A program made the translations under genes and the position numbers. Of a stretch of 64,000 nucleotides of DNA, positions 26,219-34,464 are shown in pieces (within the stretch, counting starts at the first letter, position 1; every line of letters begins with the position of its first letter). Under the pieces are notes generated by a model that searched no databases, was not told where the DNA came from, and worked only from the letters and a program-made list of their open reading frames with translations. Origin of the DNA: Mucilaginibacter aquariorum (GTDB lineage Bacteria > Bacteroidota > Bacteroidia > Sphingobacteriales > Sphingobacteriaceae); contig NZ_JANHOH010000005.1 of assembly GCF_024498135.1 (NCBI RefSeq), positions 1 to 64,000 on the forward strand, given 5' to 3'.

Positions 26219-26791
26219 ATGCCCAACAGGTTAATCACTTTCTTGCAGCAACACAGGTTTCTTAATCAGCAGGAACAGGAACTGATCAATGATGCCTTTG
26301 AACCGCGGTTTTATAAAGAGGGAGACCCACTATTCAAAGACGGTCATATCTGTCGCGAACTCTTCTTCATTTGCAACGGGGTATTGCGTATTATGGTAAC
26401 CAACAAAAAAGGTGTGGAGCTAACCCATTTCTTTCTAAAAGAAGATTCGTTTTGTACGATCCTGTACAGCTTTAATAATGAAATGCCTGCCGATGAAGGC
26501 ATCCAGGCTGCCTGCGATACAGAAGTGCTGGTCATCACCAAAACCAAACTACTGGCGCTATACCAGCAAATACCCGGACTAAAAGAACTGATAGATCAAA
26601 TTACCCAACAAAAGCTGATGGATAAGATAAAGATCAGGAATGCCTACCTGGGCGAGGACTCTGAAACCCGCTACCATCTTTTTATGCAACAGCAGCCGGA
26701 TATCGTACGGCGTGTCCCGCTGAAAGATATTGCTGGTTACCTGGGCATTACACCGCAATCGTTAAGCCGTATCCGTAAAAACACTAAGTAA
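26219..26791 (+). CDS. Crp/Fnr family transcriptional regulator
   Basis: A 190-residue regulator with an N-terminal cyclic-nucleotide-binding-like beta-barrel (residues 20-120, with GDPLFKDGHICRELFFICNG). The C-terminal helix-turn-helix is VPLKDIAGYLGITPQSLSRIRK at about residues 164-185 (key residues T176-S180). The barrel lacks the clear cAMP-binding RxS signature and has no N-terminal cysteine cluster for iron-sulfur. It resembles the many ligand-unknown Crp-like proteins of Bacteroidota. The downstream SDR gene, 91 bases away in the same direction, is the likely regulatory target. Confidence 0.9.
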   Translation: MPNRLITFLQQHRFLNQQEQELINDAFEPRFYKEGDPLFKDGHICRELFFICNGVLRIMVTNKKGVELTHFFLKEDSFCTILYSFNNEMPADEGIQAACDTEVLVITKTKLLALYQQIPGLKELIDQITQQKLMDKIKIRNAYLGEDSETRYHLFMQQQPDIVRRVPLKDIAGYLGITPQSLSRIRKNTK

Positions 26792-26882
26792 AATATTTTA
26801 GCTGCCCATTTTCGTTTTTACCATTTGGTAAGTGGATGCGGAGCCGCACGCCCGAAATTTGTACCATAAGATATTTAATATT

Positions 26883-27617
26883 ATGGACAATCAATCAAAG
26901 CCTTTAGCAGGCAAAAGGGTAATTATATTAGGTGGTAGCGCAGGCCTTGGTTTAGCAACAGCAAAGTTAGCAGGAGCAGAAGGTGCCGATATTGTTATTG
27001 TATCAAGCAATCAGCAACGTATAAATAAAGCGTTAGAAGAACTGCCACAAGGCAGCACAGGTTTCGCGGTAGACCTGAACCGGGAACATAACATCAAAAA
27101 CTTTTTTGAGAAGACCGGCAGTTTCGACCATTTGGTATATACCGCAGGTGAAAACCTTAATCTAAATGTTATTGCCGAAACTGATATAGAGAAGGCCCGT
27201 CAGTTTTTTAACCTGCGTTTTTGGAGCGCTTTCGCGGCCGTTAAATACGCGGCAACTCATATTAATAAAGGTGGTTCAATTTCGTTAACCAGTGGTGTAG
27301 CGGGGGCAAGGCCGGGCAGTGGCTGGAGTGTGGCTACCAGCATTTGCAGCGCTATGGAAGGTTTTGTAAGGGCAATGGCTGTTGAACTGGCACCCATCCG
27401 CGTTAACTGCGTAGTGCCGGGTGTAGTAAAAACCAACCTATGGGATAGTTTGAGCGATGCTGATAGGGAAGCCCTTTATAAAAACACAGGCGATGCCTTA
27501 TTGCTGAAACGCGTGGGTGAGGCTGATGATATTGCACTGGCCTTTACTTATCTGATAAAACAACAGTATGGTACAGGGCAAAGTATTATTGTTGATGGCG
27601 GTGCGGTTTTAGTATAG
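26883..27617 (+). CDS. Short-chain dehydrogenase/reductase
   Basis: A 244-residue NAD(P)-dependent oxidoreductase starting MDNQSKPLAGKRVIILGGSA. The cofactor loop is GGSAGLG (about residues 17-23). The YTAGEN motif replaces the usual NNAG, and the catalytic region is SLTSGVAGARPGSGWSVATS. There the usual Tyr-x3-Lys is not present: the sequence has no YxxxK at this place, which is notable. The C-terminus ends GQSIIVDGGAVLV as is standard. The upstream in-frame ATG at 26832 gives an unlikely N-terminus, so 26883 is used. A neighbouring Crp/Fnr protein may control it. Confidence 0.88.
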   Translation: MDNQSKPLAGKRVIILGGSAGLGLATAKLAGAEGADIVIVSSNQQRINKALEELPQGSTGFAVDLNREHNIKNFFEKTGSFDHLVYTAGENLNLNVIAETDIEKARQFFNLRFWSAFAAVKYAATHINKGGSISLTSGVAGARPGSGWSVATSICSAMEGFVRAMAVELAPIRVNCVVPGVVKTNLWDSLSDADREALYKNTGDALLLKRVGEADDIALAFTYLIKQQYGTGQSIIVDGGAVLV

Positions 27618-27700
27618 CCATTAAACAATACGGGTAAATTGTAAAATATATGCGGTGACCGGGAGGAATTAAAACATAAAAAATAATATTTTTATGCCCC

Positions 27701-29026
27701 ATGCCTCAACCCGTTTTAACCCGAAAGATTAAATCCTTCCAGCTTATTGCACTCGTTTTTTTTACGGTTTCGGGTGGCCCCTACGGACTGGAGCCTTTGC
27801 TTAGCTATGCTGGCGAGCATGCTGCATTTTTAATATTACTTGTAACCCCGCTGCTGTGGGATGTACCCGCCATTTTTACGGTGTTGGAACTGAACAGTAT
27901 GATGCCCGTAACCGGCGGTTATTACAAATGGGTAAAGCACGCACTGGGTACCCGCTGGGGTTTCTATGAAGGCTGGTGGACGTGGATATATACTTTTGTT
28001 GATCTGGCTATTTACCCCGTACTGTTTGTTACCTATGCCTCGTTCTTTTTTCCGGGGATAGAGGACTACCGCATACCCGTTTGCCTGGTTATTGTATGGC
28101 TATCGGCAGGGTTAAACATTTTGGGTATTGTGCCGGTGGGGCGCACGGCTTTGTTTTTAGGCGCGGCGGTACTATCGCCCCTTGTTATATTAATAGTGCT
28201 GGTTATTTATCAGCATAGCGGCATTATCAGCGTCCCATCACAAACCTTACATGGACTGCCGTTCTCTTCCATCGGCATGGCGTTGTATACCGTTATGTGG
28301 AACTGCCTGGGCTGGGATAACATTACCACCTATGCCGAAGAGGTAGAAAAACCCACACGCTCTTATTTAGTATCTACCTTTACCGCTTTTGCTTTGGTAA
28401 TGGTAATTTACTTTTTTGGCATAATGGTAGCGCAGCAATCGGGCATTGATCATAATACGTTTCTGGAAAGTGGTTTCCCTGCGCTGGGCGAATTAGTGGG
28501 CGGCCATTGGCTGGGTGCTATATTAGCTATGGGCGGTATGGCAAGTTCATTGGGGATCTATGCGGCGGTACTGTTGTCTGTATCACGTGTGCCAAAAGCC
28601 ATGGCAGGGGATGGGCTGTTACCAAAAAAGTTAAATGTACTGCATTCGCGTTTTCAAACGCCTTATGTATCTATCATTATTTGCTCAATAGTAGTAAGCT
28701 TTATGATATTATGGCCATTTGCCGAGCTGCTTATTATTGATGTTACCGTTTATGGTGCAGGCTTATCGTTAGAGTATATATCACTTATAAAACTCCGCAT
28801 TACCTCGCCCAATGTAAAACGGCCTTTCAAGATCCCGCTGAATGTAGCCGGTTTATGCGCAATAATGATACTGCCGTTTGGTGTTTATTTCATCGCGTTA
28901 GCAGGGGCGTTTTCATCCACACCAAAATCTATACAAGCCGCAATATTCGCTATTTGCACTTTGTTAACTGCCGAACTTGCCTGGCGGCTTATCATCTGGA
29001 GAAAACCACATCTCAAAAACAGTTAA
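27701..29026 (+). CDS. APC superfamily amino acid/polyamine permease
   Basis: A 441-residue inner-membrane transporter with about 12 helices. The first helix carries FFTVSGGPYGLEPLL, the unwound GxG-type segment that binds the substrate backbone in APC transporters. Helix 6 contains MWNCLGWDNITTYAEEVEKP, and the conserved loop after it is typical for the family. The protein is closest in style to the plant-like and YfnA-type members with a GGPYG motif. The substrate is probably an amino acid or polyamine. It follows the SDR gene by 83 bases. Confidence 0.9.
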   Translation: MPQPVLTRKIKSFQLIALVFFTVSGGPYGLEPLLSYAGEHAAFLILLVTPLLWDVPAIFTVLELNSMMPVTGGYYKWVKHALGTRWGFYEGWWTWIYTFVDLAIYPVLFVTYASFFFPGIEDYRIPVCLVIVWLSAGLNILGIVPVGRTALFLGAAVLSPLVILIVLVIYQHSGIISVPSQTLHGLPFSSIGMALYTVMWNCLGWDNITTYAEEVEKPTRSYLVSTFTAFALVMVIYFFGIMVAQQSGIDHNTFLESGFPALGELVGGHWLGAILAMGGMASSLGIYAAVLLSVSRVPKAMAGDGLLPKKLNVLHSRFQTPYVSIIICSIVVSFMILWPFAELLIIDVTVYGAGLSLEYISLIKLRITSPNVKRPFKIPLNVAGLCAIMILPFGVYFIALAGAFSSTPKSIQAAIFAICTLLTAELAWRLIIWRKPHLKNS

Positions 29027-29090
29027 TATTCTCATTTTAAAACCGTTCGCTTTTTTAAGGGTTATAATAATCTGATTAAATTGTTTTGTT

Positions 29091-29861
29091 ATGAGATCTA
29101 TCTGGAAAGGCTCGCTTGGTTTTGGGTTGGTAAGTATACCTGTTAAATTATATTCGGCAGTACAAACCAGCACACTTGATTTGGATATGCTGGATGCCCG
29201 CGACCACGAACGGATACGCTACCAGCGTGTAAACGAGAAAACACACAAAGAGGTGCCTTACGATAAAATTGTAAAAGGCTATAAAATGGATGACGACTAC
29301 ATAATAGTTGAGGAAGCCGATTTTGAAGCCGCCGCTCCAGAAAAAAGCAAGGTGATAGAGATTGAAAGCTTTGTAGATATTGGCGACGTTAACCCCATGT
29401 TTTACGAAACATCCTATTATACCGAGCCCGATACCAAAAACAATAAGGCCTACGCGCTATTGCTGCAGGCCCTTAAAAAATCAGGGAAGGCGGGGCTTGC
29501 CCGTTTTGTATTGCGCAGTACCGAAAGCTTGTGTATTGTGCACCCGGTTGATAATGTGCTGGTGGTAACCCGCATACGTTTTGGGCAGGAGATACGCGAT
29601 ACCAGCGAATTAAATATTGCTGATGATGTAAACATTAGCAAAAAGGAGTTGGACGTAGGCCTTGCCCTGATAAACCAATACGCCGAAGATTTTGATGTTT
29701 CGAAATTTAAAGACGAGTACAATGATGAACTGCTAAAGATCATTAAAGCGAAAGCGAAAGGCAAACGGCCTACTATTAAAAAGCTTAAACCACATAAAAC
29801 CAAAAGCAATGATCTTTATGACCAGTTAATGGAAAGTTTAAAGACTAAAAAAGGTGCATAA
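29091..29861 (+). CDS. ku: Ku protein of bacterial non-homologous end joining
   Basis: A 256-residue Ku homologue, which forms a homodimeric ring on DNA ends and recruits LigD. The N-terminus MRSIWKGSLGFGLVSIPVKL is the hallmark. RYQRVNEKTHKEVPYDKIVKGYK and the YYTEPD segment follow, and the C-terminal region is basic (KAKGKRPTIKKLKPHKTK), as in other bacterial Ku proteins. No ligD gene is present within this window. The next gene encodes a DUF892 stress protein in the same direction. Confidence 0.96.
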   Translation: MRSIWKGSLGFGLVSIPVKLYSAVQTSTLDLDMLDARDHERIRYQRVNEKTHKEVPYDKIVKGYKMDDDYIIVEEADFEAAAPEKSKVIEIESFVDIGDVNPMFYETSYYTEPDTKNNKAYALLLQALKKSGKAGLARFVLRSTESLCIVHPVDNVLVVTRIRFGQEIRDTSELNIADDVNISKKELDVGLALINQYAEDFDVSKFKDEYNDELLKIIKAKAKGKRPTIKKLKPHKTKSNDLYDQLMESLKTKKGA

Positions 29862-29953
29862 TATTTTTATAGGTAAATATATTTCTAAATATGTAAAACT
29901 TGTAACCCTTAGTGGTGTTGTTTACTATACACAAAAATTAAATATCTATTACT

Positions 29954-30502
29954 ATGGCAACTACTAAAACGAAAAAAGCACCCGAAACCACAGAGGTTGC
30001 TGAGGAATCTGCATTAAACGAATTATTTATCGACGAACTAAAGGACATTTACTGGGCCGAAAAACATTTGACCAAAGCTTTGGCTAAACTGTCTAAAAAA
30101 GCCACCACGGAAGAATTACGGGGCGCGATTGAAACACACATCGGGCAAACCGAAAATCAAATTACCCGTTTGGAGTCGGTTTTTGAATCGATAGGCGAAA
30201 AAGCTGTTGCAAAAAAATGTGAAGCTATGGCTGGGTTGATCAAAGAATCGGAAGAGATTGTTGAAAGCACCGAAGATGGCAGTATTACCCGCGATGCCGG
30301 TATCATTTCTGCCTGCCAAAAAGTAGAGCATTATGAAATTGCATCATACGGCACCCTTAAAACCTTGGCAGGTGTATTAGGCTACACCGAAGCTGTTGAG
30401 TTACTGGATGCAACATTGCAGGAAGAAAAACAAACTGATGAATTGCTTACCCAGGTTGCCGAAGGTACTATCAACCAATCTGCTAAAAACGAAAAAGCAT
30501 AG
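29954..30502 (+). CDS. DUF892/YciE-type ferritin-like protein
   Basis: A 182-residue four-helix bundle of the YciE/YciF family. The signature LNELFIDELKDIYWAEKHLTKAL is at about residues 22-44 (FIDELKDIYWAEKH). The second half has ISACQKVEHYEIASYGTL with the conserved KVEHYEI. Members are related to diiron ferritins and are associated with stress. The N-terminus has a Lys/Thr-rich extension (MATTKTKKAPETTEVAEE). A clear terminator follows. Confidence 0.9.
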   Translation: MATTKTKKAPETTEVAEESALNELFIDELKDIYWAEKHLTKALAKLSKKATTEELRGAIETHIGQTENQITRLESVFESIGEKAVAKKCEAMAGLIKESEEIVESTEDGSITRDAGIISACQKVEHYEIASYGTLKTLAGVLGYTEAVELLDATLQEEKQTDELLTQVAEGTINQSAKNEKA

Positions 30503-30528
30503 CAACAACTAACTAACTTTAACTAAGA

Positions 30529-30557
30529 AGGACCGCCCCAAAAGGCGGTCTTTTTTT
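30529..30557 (+). terminator. Rho-independent terminator after the DUF892 gene
   Basis: GACCGCC and GGCGGTC form a perfect stem around CCAAAA, followed by seven T at 30551-30557. It lies about 27 bases beyond the stop codon. Confidence 0.92.
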
Positions 30558-30707
30558 GTTTTCTTAAAAAAAATCTACTTCATAGTGTAACACCTGTAAC
30601 AATATAGCCGTCAATGAGTGTAATGTTTGAAAGTATAGGTATATTACGAGTTAAACATTACTGTCATCACAATTAAAAAAGGCGTAAAGCCTGCTAAACC
30701 TTATAGA

Positions 30708-31355
30708 ATGAAAAAGAACATCTTAACCTTAATCGCGATTATTTCAATTTTTAGTGCCTGTACAAAAGAGAAAGGCGCACCAGGCGGCTCGGGCGATTAC
30801 CAGCCATTCACTGCAAATTCTACATGGTCATATCGCAACGAAACAACCGTAGATATAGGTATACCGGGCGTACATGGTGTAGTTGATACTACAGTTAACA
30901 CCATGACAGCCACAGTAAAAGTATTAGGTGGCAAAACCTTCCATTTGTTAAATTCTGTTACAAGCGGCGAAGCCGAAGAGGGTTATATAGGCTTTAACAA
31001 TGGTATTTACACTAGCCGCGGTATGCAGGAAGGCGAATTTGTTGAGTTTGATTACCTGGATGAAACAAAAGCGGCAGGTTACTCATCAGTTACTCCGGTT
31101 GAAGTAGAGGATGCCGAAGCACAATTAAAAACTACAGTTGTAGAAAAAGGCATAAACAAAACCATACTTGGTAAAGCTTATAGCAATGTTATTCATACCA
31201 AGATAGAAACCCAGGCTAAAGAAAACGGCGGATTTAAAACCATAGCTTCCGTAGAGTTTTACATAGCAAAAGGTGTTGGTTTAATTGCTCTATATACAAG
31301 CTTTAATGGTATCCAGCTTAATAAATCAGAGTTGATAAGTGCTGACATAAAATAA
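30708..31355 (+). CDS. Putative lipoprotein of unknown function
   Basis: A 215-residue protein with a lipoprotein signal (MKKNILTLIAIISIFSACTK, Cys at residue 18). The mature part is beta-rich, with FTANSTWSYRNETTVD near the start, a pattern seen in small Bacteroidota lipoproteins of unknown role. No catalytic residues stand out. It is a single gene bounded by terminators on both sides. Localisation at a membrane surface is the safest conclusion. Confidence 0.85.
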   Translation: MKKNILTLIAIISIFSACTKEKGAPGGSGDYQPFTANSTWSYRNETTVDIGIPGVHGVVDTTVNTMTATVKVLGGKTFHLLNSVTSGEAEEGYIGFNNGIYTSRGMQEGEFVEFDYLDETKAAGYSSVTPVEVEDAEAQLKTTVVEKGINKTILGKAYSNVIHTKIETQAKENGGFKTIASVEFYIAKGVGLIALYTSFNGIQLNKSELISADIK

Positions 31356-31397
31356 ATTACTGTATAAGAAATACCTTTTATTGGATACTTACATGGC

Positions 31398-31431
31398 AAG
31401 CCCATTACGCATTTGCGTAATGGGCTTGTTT
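31398..31431 (+). terminator. Hairpin terminator after the lipoprotein gene
   Basis: AAGCCCATTACGCA pairs with TGCGTAATGGGCTT over 14 base pairs with a two-base loop. The stretch that follows is T-rich (GTTTATGTTT). The perfect stem can work from both strands. Confidence 0.85.
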
Positions 31432-31537
31432 ATGTTTAAAAGTAGTGGCTAACTATTAAAGTAGATGCTGCTATACAGTTAAAGCTATCCCCGCTTGTTA
31501 ATAATATTCTGTAATTTTTTTAATTAAAAATTAATAC

Positions 31538-31553
31538 TGGCATGGTGGTTGCA
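31538..31553 (+). promoter_or_regulatory. Sigma-54 (RpoN) type -24/-12 promoter
   Basis: TGGCATGGTGGTTGCA fits the RpoN consensus TGGCAYR-N4-TTGCA, with the GG and GC dinucleotides at the required distance. Transcription would start at about 31564, giving a leader of about 26 bases before the ATG at 31590. The open frame read from 31542 lies within the promoter and is not translated in this view. An enhancer-binding site was not identified. Confidence 0.65.
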
Positions 31554-31589
31554 TTGGTAGTAGTAAATAAAATTCTAATAAAAACTACT

Positions 31590-32051
31590 ATGGAAACTAC
31601 CACAGAAAAATCAATTGAAGTTTTAAATGACCTGATTGAAATTAACAACGACAGGATAGATGGCTTTGACAGGGCGTCGAAAGAATTAGGTGAAAGCGAT
31701 AGCGACCTTGTAGCTGTGTTTGACAAATTTGCAAACGATAGCCGCCGCAATGTACAGGAACTAAGTGCAGCAGTTGCCCAATCAGGTGGCGAGGTTGAAA
31801 CAGGTAATACTGCAAGTGGTACCATACACCGCGCATGGCTGGATGTTAAAGCTACTTTTAGTGGCCACGACAGGGAAAGTATTTTAGAAGAATGCGAACG
31901 CGGCGAGGATGCTATTAAAAAGGCATACCAGTCGGCTTTGTCTGACATTAATGGCTTAACTGCCCAACATAGTCAGCTTATTGCACAACAGCAACAAGTT
32001 ATTATCGAAGGGCATGATACGATCAAAGCCTTACGAGATAGCCAGGTATAA
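31590..32051 (+). CDS. PA2169/DUF2383 family four-helix-bundle protein
   Basis: A 153-residue protein starting METTTEKSIEVLNDLIEINN. It is helical throughout and matches the PA2169 family: an IEINNDRIDGF helix, then LVAVFDKFANDSRRNVQEL, IHRAWLDVKA with the family Trp, and ECERGEDAIKKAYQ. The fold is ferritin-like. The role is probably in stress response or storage; it is not defined. The ATG follows a sigma-54-like promoter, which supports stress-specific expression. A terminator closes the unit. Confidence 0.88.
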   Translation: METTTEKSIEVLNDLIEINNDRIDGFDRASKELGESDSDLVAVFDKFANDSRRNVQELSAAVAQSGGEVETGNTASGTIHRAWLDVKATFSGHDRESILEECERGEDAIKKAYQSALSDINGLTAQHSQLIAQQQQVIIEGHDTIKALRDSQV

Positions 32052-32072
32052 GCCTGAAATAATTTCTTTTTT

Positions 32073-32106
32073 AAAAGCCGCTCAGTGTAAACTAAAGCGG
32101 CTTTTT
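32073..32106 (+). terminator. Rho-independent terminator after the PA2169-type gene
   Basis: AAAAGCCGCT pairs with AGCGGCTTTT, with a 13-base loop and a T-rich end. It begins 22 bases after the stop codon. Confidence 0.9.
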
Positions 32107-32161
32107 AGTAATAATGACATTTGTTAACAGTAATTTTAAATCCTGTGTGGCGTTTTAATCG

Positions 32162-32169
32162 TATATTTG
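32162..32169 (+). promoter_or_regulatory. Bacteroidota -7 element before the desaturase gene
   Basis: TATATTTG fits TAnnTTTG, 40 bases before the GTG at 32210. The -33 element is not clear. Confidence 0.45.
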
Positions 32170-32209
32170 TAATCATTATAAATAATACATCCACGTTAAA
32201 TTCAATTTT

Positions 32210-32944
32210 GTGATCATATTAATTTTCTTCCTTGGGCATTGGTTTTTGTCCTTGTTCTTCCAAACTTTCTTTCTGCACAGATACGCTTCTCATAAAATGT
32301 TTACCACCAATAAATTTTTTGAACGTACTTTTCATATCATGACCTATGTATTTCAAGGTTCATCATATTTAAACCCGCGTGCTTATGCAATAATGCACCG
32401 CGAGCACCATGCCTACAGCGATACCGAAAAAGATCCTCACTCTCCGCACTTCTTTACAGATGTGTTTCAGATGATGTATTATACCGCTATTAGCTATCGC
32501 AAACATGAGAAAAAACTGAAAGAACCCGAAGAACGCTTTAAAGGCAACTATCCCGAGTGGAAGTTTTTAGATTATGTAGGTTCTTCTATCGTATCACGTA
32601 TCATCTTCGGTTTGTTATACATCGCTTTTTATGTAGAATTTGCTACAGAATGGTGGATGTACCTACTTATCCCTATTCATTTTATTATGGGCCCCTTACA
32701 TGGCGCCATTGTAAACTGGTGCGGCCACAAGTATGGTTACTCCAATTTTGATAATAACGATAAATCAAAAAATACAACCCCTTTCGATTTTTTTATGCTT
32801 GGCGAATTGTTCCAGAACAATCACCACAAACGCCCAAACAGCGCCAATTTTGGTGCTAAATGGTTCGAGATCGATCCGGTTTATCCTATCATGAAAATGA
32901 TGCACTGGGCCCGTATCATCAGGCTAAGAAAAGCATACTTGTAA
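32210..32944 (+). CDS. Acyl-CoA/fatty-acid desaturase-type membrane di-iron enzyme
   Basis: A 244-residue integral membrane protein with the three histidine boxes of delta-9-type desaturases: HRYASH (residues 23-28), HREHH (about 64-68) and QNNHHKRP with a final HH near residue 200. Helices flank the boxes. The short length compared with eukaryotic enzymes is normal for bacterial members. It probably introduces a double bond into membrane acyl chains. The start codon is GTG at 32210, which begins immediately at the first hydrophobic helix (MIILIFFLGHW). Confidence 0.87.
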   Translation: MIILIFFLGHWFLSLFFQTFFLHRYASHKMFTTNKFFERTFHIMTYVFQGSSYLNPRAYAIMHREHHAYSDTEKDPHSPHFFTDVFQMMYYTAISYRKHEKKLKEPEERFKGNYPEWKFLDYVGSSIVSRIIFGLLYIAFYVEFATEWWMYLLIPIHFIMGPLHGAIVNWCGHKYGYSNFDNNDKSKNTTPFDFFMLGELFQNNHHKRPNSANFGAKWFEIDPVYPIMKMMHWARIIRLRKAYL

Positions 32945-32965
32945 TAAATACTAAAGGACAAATAT

Positions 32966-33000
32966 AAAAGGCGAAGGGTTGTAAGATCTTTCGCCTTTTT
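32966..33000 (+). terminator. Rho-independent terminator after the desaturase gene
   Basis: AAAAGGCGAA pairs with TTCGCCTTTT around a central loop, followed by T. It lies 22 bases after the stop codon. Confidence 0.88.
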
Positions 33001-33005
33001 GTTGG

Positions 33006-33093
33006 CCTCACCCCCGGCCCTCTCCAAAGGAGAGGAAGGAGAATGTCTTGCTTGTTTCAAAGTCCTCTCCTTTGGAGAGGATTTAGGTTAGGC
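33006..33093. repeat. Palindromic repeat with CCTCTCC(T/A)... arms
   Basis: Left arm CCCTCTCCAAAGGAGAGG and right arm CCTCTCCTTTGGAGAGG are themselves palindromic and also mutually inverted. The left part (CTCACCCCCGGCCCTCTCC) is of the same family as the first bases of the DUF559 insertion in the icmF-like gene at 58043 (minus strand GCCTCTCCCCAGCCCTCTCC). Confidence 0.75.
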
Positions 33094-33118
33094 TCTTCTT
33101 CTTTCCCCTCAATAACCC

Positions 33119-33126
33119 TATCTTTG
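33119..33126 (+). promoter_or_regulatory. Bacteroidota -7 element before the aminotransferase gene
   Basis: TATCTTTG, 21 bases before the ATG at 33148. It fits TAnnTTTG. Confidence 0.55.
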
Positions 33127-33147
33127 CCCCCTGTAATTAATCTATAA

Positions 33148-34404
33148 ATGAAAGTATCAGTATTAGCGCAAAATTTGCACGGTTCAGAAATTATCAAAAT
33201 AGCCGGCGAAATAAACGAATTAAAGAAACAGGGACAAAACATAGCTAACTTAACCATTGGTGATTTTGATGCTGATATTTATCCCATCCCAACTGAACTT
33301 AAAGAGGGCATTATTGATGCCTATAACCATAACCAAACAAATTATCCGCCTGCCGATGGTATGCTTAGCCTGCGCGAAAGTGTATCGGCTTTTCTGAAAA
33401 GCAGGATGGGTTTAGAGTATGCTTCCAACCAGATCTTAATTTCCGGTGGTTCGCGCCCGCTGATATATTCTGCTTACCTGGCACTGGTTGATCCGGGCGA
33501 TAAGGTGGTTTTCCCTACACCGTCATGGAACAATAATCACTATTGTGATTTAACAAGCGCCGAAGCCATTTTGGTAGAAACCAGCGCCGAACACAACTTT
33601 ATGCCTACGGCAGATGAGATCCGCCCGCATTTAAAGGGTGCTACCATGCTGGCATTATGCTCGCCATTGAACCCAACCGGCACCATGTTCGATAAAAAAG
33701 ACCTGGAAGAAATTTGCGACCTGGTTATTGCTGAAAACAAAAGCCGCAGTGCCGGCGAAAAACCATTGTACTTACTGTACGATCAAATTTATTCGCAATT
33801 AACCTTTGGCGAACATAGGCACTTTGACCCGGTAACTTTACGCCCCGAGCTAAAAGATTACACTGTGTTTATTGATGGCGGCTCTAAATGTTTTGCCGCT
33901 ACAGGCGTACGTGTGGGCTGGGGTTTTGGTCCGGCATTCATCATCAATAACATGAAAGCCATTGTTGGCCACATGGGCGCATGGTCGCCAAAGGCAGAGC
34001 AGGTTGCCATGGCCGAATACCTGAAAAACGATGGCTATGTTAACGCTTACCTTGATAAACTAAAGGGCAATATACAAGCCAGCCTAAGCACCCTGCACGA
34101 GGGCTTTCAGGCTTTAAAAGCCGAAGGTTTCAGCGTTGATTCCATTGAACCAATGGGCGCTATTTACTTAACTGTTAAGGTTGATTACATTGGCAAAACC
34201 ACACCAGACGGTAAGGTGCTGAATGACTCGGCAGATGTAAACTTCTTTCTGATAAAAGAAGCGGGTGTAGCCTTTGTGCCGTTCTCTGCTTTTGGTACCG
34301 GCGAAGAAATTACCTGGTTCAGGGCATCGGTAGGGGCAAGTACACTGGAAGATATCCAACAAATGATACCACGCATCCGCGAAGCGCTTGCAAAACTGAA
34401 GTAA
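33148..34404 (+). CDS. PLP-dependent class I/II aminotransferase
   Basis: A 418-residue fold-type I aminotransferase, likely aspartate/amino acid specific. Features include LISGGSRPLIYSAYLAL (phosphate loop), SPLNPTGTMFD (Asn contacting PLP), LLYDQIYSQLTFGEHRHF (Asp-Tyr pair) and DGGSKCFAATGVRVGWGFG with the Schiff-base lysine at about residue 253. The sequence has no membrane or signal part. A palindromic element that can act as terminator follows directly. The substrate is not fixed by sequence alone. Confidence 0.88.
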   Translation: MKVSVLAQNLHGSEIIKIAGEINELKKQGQNIANLTIGDFDADIYPIPTELKEGIIDAYNHNQTNYPPADGMLSLRESVSAFLKSRMGLEYASNQILISGGSRPLIYSAYLALVDPGDKVVFPTPSWNNNHYCDLTSAEAILVETSAEHNFMPTADEIRPHLKGATMLALCSPLNPTGTMFDKKDLEEICDLVIAENKSRSAGEKPLYLLYDQIYSQLTFGEHRHFDPVTLRPELKDYTVFIDGGSKCFAATGVRVGWGFGPAFIINNMKAIVGHMGAWSPKAEQVAMAEYLKNDGYVNAYLDKLKGNIQASLSTLHEGFQALKAEGFSVDSIEPMGAIYLTVKVDYIGKTTPDGKVLNDSADVNFFLIKEAGVAFVPFSAFGTGEEITWFRASVGASTLEDIQQMIPRIREALAKLK

Positions 34405-34412
34405 TTAAAACT

Positions 34413-34443
34413 GTAGAGACGCAATACCTCGCGTCTCTTTTTG
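34413..34443 (+). terminator. Terminator formed by the GTAGAGACGC palindrome
   Basis: AGAGACGC pairs with GCGTCTCT around AATACCTC, followed by five T. The same palindrome family occurs twice inside the icmF-like coding sequence at 58760-58841, in frame. Confidence 0.8.
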
Positions 34444-34464
34444 TATAATACATAAAACATTACC

